From positions 1 through 8,213 of the forward strand of contig CABUOE010000094.1 in NCBI GenBank assembly GCA_902493155.1: a stretch of 8,213 bases of DNA, written 5' to 3'. The DNA is from an uncultured Eubacteriales bacterium. GTDB taxonomy: Bacteria > Bacillota > Clostridia > Oscillospirales > Ruminococcaceae. Positions 6,348 to 8,213 of the stretch are shown here, piece after piece. The position numbers and the translations under genes are program-made. The notes under the pieces were generated by a model. The model had not been told where the DNA came from. It ran no database searches and saw nothing but the letters and a program-made list of their open reading frames with translations. Every line of letters starts with the position of its first letter. Within the stretch, counting starts at the first letter, position 1.

Positions 6348-7238
6348 TCATTTGACAGTACCGATTTTATCCAAGGGGTAGAGCCGAAAAAGTACCCTTC
6401 CCATAATGTATTTCTCATCCACAAAGGACAAAACCGCAAACCGGCTGTCGGTAGAATCGTTCCGGTTATCTCCCATAACAAACACATAGCCTGATGGCAC
6501 CGTTACCGGATAATCATGCTGCCCGTGCATATCCGCCGCGATTTTTTCCTTAATATATGGTTCGTCGAGGGGCAGGCCGTTGATGGTAACGGTACCGTCC
6601 TCGCTAATATCCAGCGTCTGACCCCCGGTGGCGATGACCCGCTTGATCAGCGCCTTACCGAGGCCGGATTCCTTGGAGAGGACGACAATATCGCCCTGCT
6701 TTGGCGTATAAAAGAGCTTAGAAATCACCAAACGGTCATTGTTATGAAGGGTTGGATTCATGGAATTTCCATCCACCGTGACCACCCGGATCAAAACGCC
6801 AAAGATGAGGAAAACCACAGCGAAAGAAATGGCAATGGCTTTGACCCACTCGAAAATCTCCTGTTTGAGGGTCAGTTCTTCCTCTTCAACTTCCGGCTGC
6901 TCCGGTTCTTCTGCCTGCTGCAGCAAATCCGGTCCCGAGGCAATGGATAATTCCAGCTGTTCAGTCTTTTTTTCCGGCGGGGTGAAAAGGACTTCTTTGA
7001 AAGAAGCCTTCGGCGAAACGACCGATGGAATCGGCCAGATTTTGGTCTCGTCTCCGTCTTCTGGGGAGGTGACAACTGCTTCCTGTTCCTCTGGAAACTC
7101 AACTGTAACCTCATCCGGTTCCGGTTTCTCCGGTGCAGGTGTGGATGGCATATCTGACACCCCACCGTCCAGCATTCCCAATTCCTTGAGAATGTCGTCT
7201 ACCTGCCACGCAGATTCCCGTTTTTTTGGATCGTCCAC
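6348..7238 (-). CDS. lepB: Type I signal peptidase with long acidic N-terminal extension
   Basis: A 296-residue S26 signal peptidase. The catalytic part resembles its downstream neighbour: membrane segment about 131-151, catalytic S159 in GNSMNPTL, base K199 in LIKRVIA, and GDNRNDSTDSR further on. What sets it apart is residues 1-128, a cytoplasmic extension rich in Pro, Glu and Asp, probably disordered, beginning with a compact segment WQVDDILKELG (11-21) that could be a short docking motif. Usual Gram-positive signal peptidases have under 30 residues before the membrane segment. The start is GTG at 7238; GGGTGA lies about six bases upstream. The N-terminal part keeps the same reading frame without gaps, so it is not a sequencing artefact. 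It follows the rplS terminator and an extended -10 candidate and probably opens the transcript containing rbgA and rnhB. Confidence 0.93.
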   Translation of the reverse strand: MDDPKKRESAWQVDDILKELGMLDGGVSDMPSTPAPEKPEPDEVTVEFPEEQEAVVTSPEDGDETKIWPIPSVVSPKASFKEVLFTPPEKKTEQLELSIASGPDLLQQAEEPEQPEVEEEELTLKQEIFEWVKAIAISFAVVFLIFGVLIRVVTVDGNSMNPTLHNNDRLVISKLFYTPKQGDIVVLSKESGLGKALIKRVIATGGQTLDISEDGTVTINGLPLDEPYIKEKIAADMHGQHDYPVTVPSGYVFVMGDNRNDSTDSRFAVLSFVDEKYIMGRVLFRLYPLDKIGTVK

Positions 7239-7278
7239 CTTTGCTCACCCGCTTTCCTAACCCATCTGAAGTTTGCTC

Positions 7279-7287
7279 AATATAGCA
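7279..7287 (-). promoter_or_regulatory. Candidate extended -10 for the signal peptidase operon
   Basis: On the minus strand TGCTATATT lies directly after the rplS terminator and 41 bases before the GTG start of the first signal peptidase. TATATT matches five of six -10 positions and the TGn extension is present, but the -35 region falls inside the terminator stem and has no TTGACA-like hexamer. Low-confidence call based on position. Confidence 0.35.
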
Positions 7288-7288
7288 G

Positions 7289-7312
7289 AAAAAGGGACGT
7301 TACCGCCCCTTT
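7289..7312 (-). terminator. Intrinsic terminator after rplS
   Basis: On the minus strand AAAGGGGCG pairs with CGTCCCTTT (nine pairs, one G-U) around the stable GNRA-type loop GTAA, ending in a run of five T. It begins 11 bases after the rplS stop codon and separates rplS from the signal peptidase genes; some read-through into the latter is possible because the T-run is short and partly in the stem. Confidence 0.85.
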
Positions 7313-7322
7313 CCTCGTGTGC

Positions 7323-7667
7323 TTATACAATTTTCTCTTTAACTCTAGCAGCCTTACCAACTCTGTTGCGCAGGTAGTAGAGTTTTGCACGTCTGACACG
7401 GCCATGACGGAGAACGTCAACCGTAACAACGTTGGGAGAATGTACCGGGAACACTCTTTCGATACCAACACCGTGAGCGATACGTCTCACCGTAAAGGTC
7501 TCGGAGATGCCGCCGTGCTTCATCGAGATGATAGTTCCCTCAAAAGCCTGGAGTCTTTCTTTGTCTCCCTCGCGAATTTTAACAGAGACTCTGACGTAGT
7601 CACCAACCTGCAGTTTGGGGCTGTCGGCCTTCATGCTGGACTGGCTGATCAATTTTAATGCGTCCAT
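7323..7667 (-). CDS. rplS: 50S ribosomal protein L19
   Basis: A 114-residue protein matching bacterial L19, the usual length for the family. L19 sits at the interface of the large and small subunits. Recognisable blocks are GDYVRVSVKIREGDKERLQAFEG in the middle, VRRIAHGVGIERVFPVHSP and the C-terminal RHGRVRRAKLYYLRNRVGKAARVKE. The frame extends further upstream to 7748, but the ATG at 7667 is preceded by AGGAGG and gives the standard N-terminus MDALKLI. It has its own promoter and structured leader (7668-7802) and its own terminator. In Bacillus the gene is preceded by trmD; trmD is not in this window, and the upstream 500 bases are non-coding. Confidence 0.97.
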   Translation of the reverse strand: MDALKLISQSSMKADSPKLQVGDYVRVSVKIREGDKERLQAFEGTIISMKHGGISETFTVRRIAHGVGIERVFPVHSPNVVTVDVLRHGRVRRAKLYYLRNRVGKAARVKEKIV

Positions 7668-7790
7668 TGTTTTCCTCCTAGTTTTCAGACATTCGTGCAT
7701 CCAAGGCTTCAGCCTGTGCAGAGGACTGCCCGCTTTAATGTTAAACATTAATCCCCACTTGAGTCAAATTTCCTCAAGCGGAACAATATC
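7668..7790 (-). promoter_or_regulatory. Structured rplS leader, possible L19 autoregulatory leader
   Basis: Between the promoter and the L19 start the minus strand can fold into a three-way junction: an outer stem CCGC (7778-7781) / GCGG (7730-7733) encloses a 6-bp hairpin (7758-7763 with 7773-7778) and an AT-rich hairpin (7735-7751). A third hairpin nearer the start has AGGCT / AGCCT (7704-7715) flanked by TGCA repeats (7696-7699, 7717-7720). L19 leaders that bind their own protein are known in Firmicutes (Rfam L19_leader). Position and multi-hairpin shape agree, but I matched the fold by eye and not to the family consensus. Confidence 0.55.
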
Positions 7791-7796
7791 TTATAT

Positions 7797-7825
7797 ATAT
7801 TACCATAGCATTTGAAAAAATGCAA
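7797..7825 (-). promoter_or_regulatory. rplS promoter
   Basis: On the minus strand the -35 candidate TTGCAT (7820-7825) is separated by exactly 17 bases from TAATAT (7797-7802), which carries the TGG extension. Neither hexamer is perfect (three and four matches), but spacing, extension and the AT-rich downstream track agree. Transcription would begin near 7790, giving a 120-base leader. Confidence 0.5.
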
Positions 7826-7856
7826 GAGATTTCCGGGATTTTCCGCGAAAAATCTC
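7815..7856 (-). terminator. Terminator-like hairpin upstream of the rplS promoter
   Basis: On the minus strand GAGATTT (7850-7856) pairs with AAATCTC (7826-7832), followed by TTGCA and six T. An alternative inner fold GATTTTTC / GAAAATC with a three-base loop is also possible. The U-tract is five bases from the stem, so it is a weak terminator at best, yet its position just before the rplS promoter fits the end of an upstream transcript. Confidence 0.35.
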
Positions 7857-7997
7857 CTCTCCTGATACAATTCGGCAACTTTGCTAAAAATAGTTCCCGA
7901 TGAGGCGCGAAAGTTTATTTTTCTGCCCTGCCGCGTCCAGCATTTGGGGATGCTGTGATAAAATGTTCTCTCAGGCTTCGGCCCACGCCGTGAGGTT
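7857..7997 (-). other. Gene-free structured stretch, possible leader or small RNA
   Basis: No open reading frame is supported here on either strand. The stretch lies directly downstream (minus strand) of a TGGTATAAT box and upstream of a terminator-like hairpin, so it could be a transcript of about 180 bases. Inverted repeats seen are CAGCAT / ATGCTG (7938-7955, loop of six), CTCA / TGAG (7970-7973 with 7991-7994) enclosing CGGC / GCCG (7979-7990), and TCGG / CCGA around 7873-7900 on the minus strand. It does not match tmRNA, SRP RNA, RNase P RNA or 6S RNA as I know them. Confidence 0.3.
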
Positions 7998-8006
7998 ATT
8001 ATACCA
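7998..8006 (-). promoter_or_regulatory. Extended -10 box at the edge of palindromic unit 1
   Basis: On the minus strand TGGTATAAT, identical to the boxes at 27-35 and 8160-8168. No -35 hexamer lies at 17 bases (CCCAAT). It overlaps the outer stem of the palindromic unit, so it may be a promoter carried by the repeat or simply part of the palindrome. Confidence 0.4.
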
Positions 8007-8084
8007 TATCTTCAAGCCCTATTGGGCTTGAATGCCGCTTTCAGCGGCACAAAACGGCTTTAGCCGTTTTGCTATGGTGATAAT
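7998..8084. repeat. Palindromic cloverleaf-like unit 1
   Basis: An outer stem ATTAT+ACCATA (7998-8008) pairs with TATGGT+ATAAT (8073-8078, 8080-8084), 11 pairs with a single bulged G at 8079. Inside, three perfect hairpins fill almost all remaining bases: TTCAAGCCC / GGGCTTGAA (8011-8032, 9 bp, loop TATT), TGCCGCT / AGCGGCA (8033-8049, 7 bp, loop TTC), and CAAAACGGC / GCCGTTTTG (8050-8071, 9 bp, loop TTTA). The result is a four-way junction like a tRNA cloverleaf, 87 bases long. None of the arms has the tRNA-conserved bases, so it is not a tRNA. Confidence 0.8.
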
Positions 8085-8164
8085 CATCCACAAAAAAGTT
8101 TTGCAACACAAAACTTTGCGCCGTTGGCGCATGGCATACTTTGTATGCCATTTGTGGATATTAT
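8080..8164. repeat. Palindromic cloverleaf-like unit 2
   Basis: The outer stem ATAAT+ATCCACAAA (8080-8084, 8086-8094) pairs with TTTGTGGAT+ATTAT (8151-8164), 14 pairs with one bulged C at 8085. The three arms are AAAGTTTTG / CAAAACTTT (8095-8117, 9 bp), GCGCC / GGCGC (8118-8130, 5 bp, loop GTT) and ATGGCATAC / GTATGCCAT (8131-8151, 9 bp, loop TTT). Its architecture copies unit 1 although the arm sequences differ, and the ATAAT boundary at 8080-8084 is shared with unit 1. Confidence 0.8.
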
Positions 8165-8213
8165 ACCACATCCGCAAATTCCGCAGGAATTTGTAGGCGG
8201 ATTCATCCGCCGC
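8160..8213. repeat. Palindromic unit 3, cut by the window edge
   Basis: It begins with the same ATTATACCA motif as unit 1 (8160-8168, followed by CAT). Two arms are visible: CAAATTCC / GGAATTTG (8175-8193, 8 bp, loop GCA) and GGCGGAT / ATCCGCC (8196-8211, 7 bp, two-base loop or 6 bp with four). The remaining arm and the closing strand of the outer stem should lie beyond base 8213. On the minus strand the boundary again reads TGGTATAAT. Confidence 0.65.

Noticed and set aside
7815..7997. 6S RNA, from the length of about 180 bases
   Set aside because: The ends are not complementary and there is no long hairpin with a central bubble.
7998..8164. CRISPR array or tRNA genes in the hairpin region
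   Set aside because: There are no identical direct repeats with spacers, and the cloverleaves lack the conserved tRNA bases, arm lengths and CCA-proximal stem.

Overview
The window looks like a chromosomal segment of a low- to mid-GC Firmicute, most likely a Clostridia member of the Oscillospiraceae/Ruminococcaceae type. The reasons are the gene order rplS – signal peptidase – rbgA – rnhB, which matches the Bacillus rplS-ylqF-rnhB cluster, strong AGGAGG-type ribosome binding sites, TGGTATAAT extended -10 boxes, a DUF1540 protein and a clostridial-type COG1768 phosphohydrolase. This is inference from gene content; no 16S rRNA or other marker is present. All genes but one lie on the minus strand, so the window is best read from right to left.

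Right edge (about 7815-8213): a 400-base gene-free stretch. Its outer part (7998-8213) is packed with perfect short inverted repeats. They organise into at least two complete cloverleaf-like units and the start of a third. Each complete unit has an outer stem enclosing three hairpin arms, and neighbouring units share ATTAT/ATAAT boundaries. This is the most unusual object in the window. The inner part (7815-7997) holds an extended -10 box and several weaker hairpins, and ends in a terminator-like hairpin just before the rplS promoter; it may be a leader or a small RNA.

Main minus-strand cluster (7800 down to 1259): a structured leader and rplS (ribosomal protein L19), closed by a clear intrinsic terminator; two tandem, paralogous type I signal peptidases (the first with a roughly 125-residue acidic, proline-rich cytoplasmic extension); rbgA/ylqF, a circularly permuted GTPase for 50S ribosome assembly; a single gene fusing RNase HII to a YraN/UPF0102 nuclease-like domain; an M19 membrane-type dipeptidase; and thrC (threonine synthase). 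The small gaps (16 nt rbgA to rnhB, 29 nt dipeptidase to thrC) suggest co-transcription of at least parts. The core links ribosome biogenesis (L19, RbgA), protein export (signal peptidases) and nucleic acid maintenance (RNase HII-YraN). The dipeptidase and thrC appear to be a local metabolic add-on.

Left part (1-1258): a convergent small plus-strand gene for a cysteine-rich DUF1540 protein, whose 3' region contains a possible pseudoknot followed by a strong intrinsic terminator. Divergent from it is a minus-strand metallophosphoesterase. At the extreme left a minus-strand extended -10 box probably belongs to a gene outside the window. No mobile elements, CRISPR arrays, tRNAs or rRNAs were seen.
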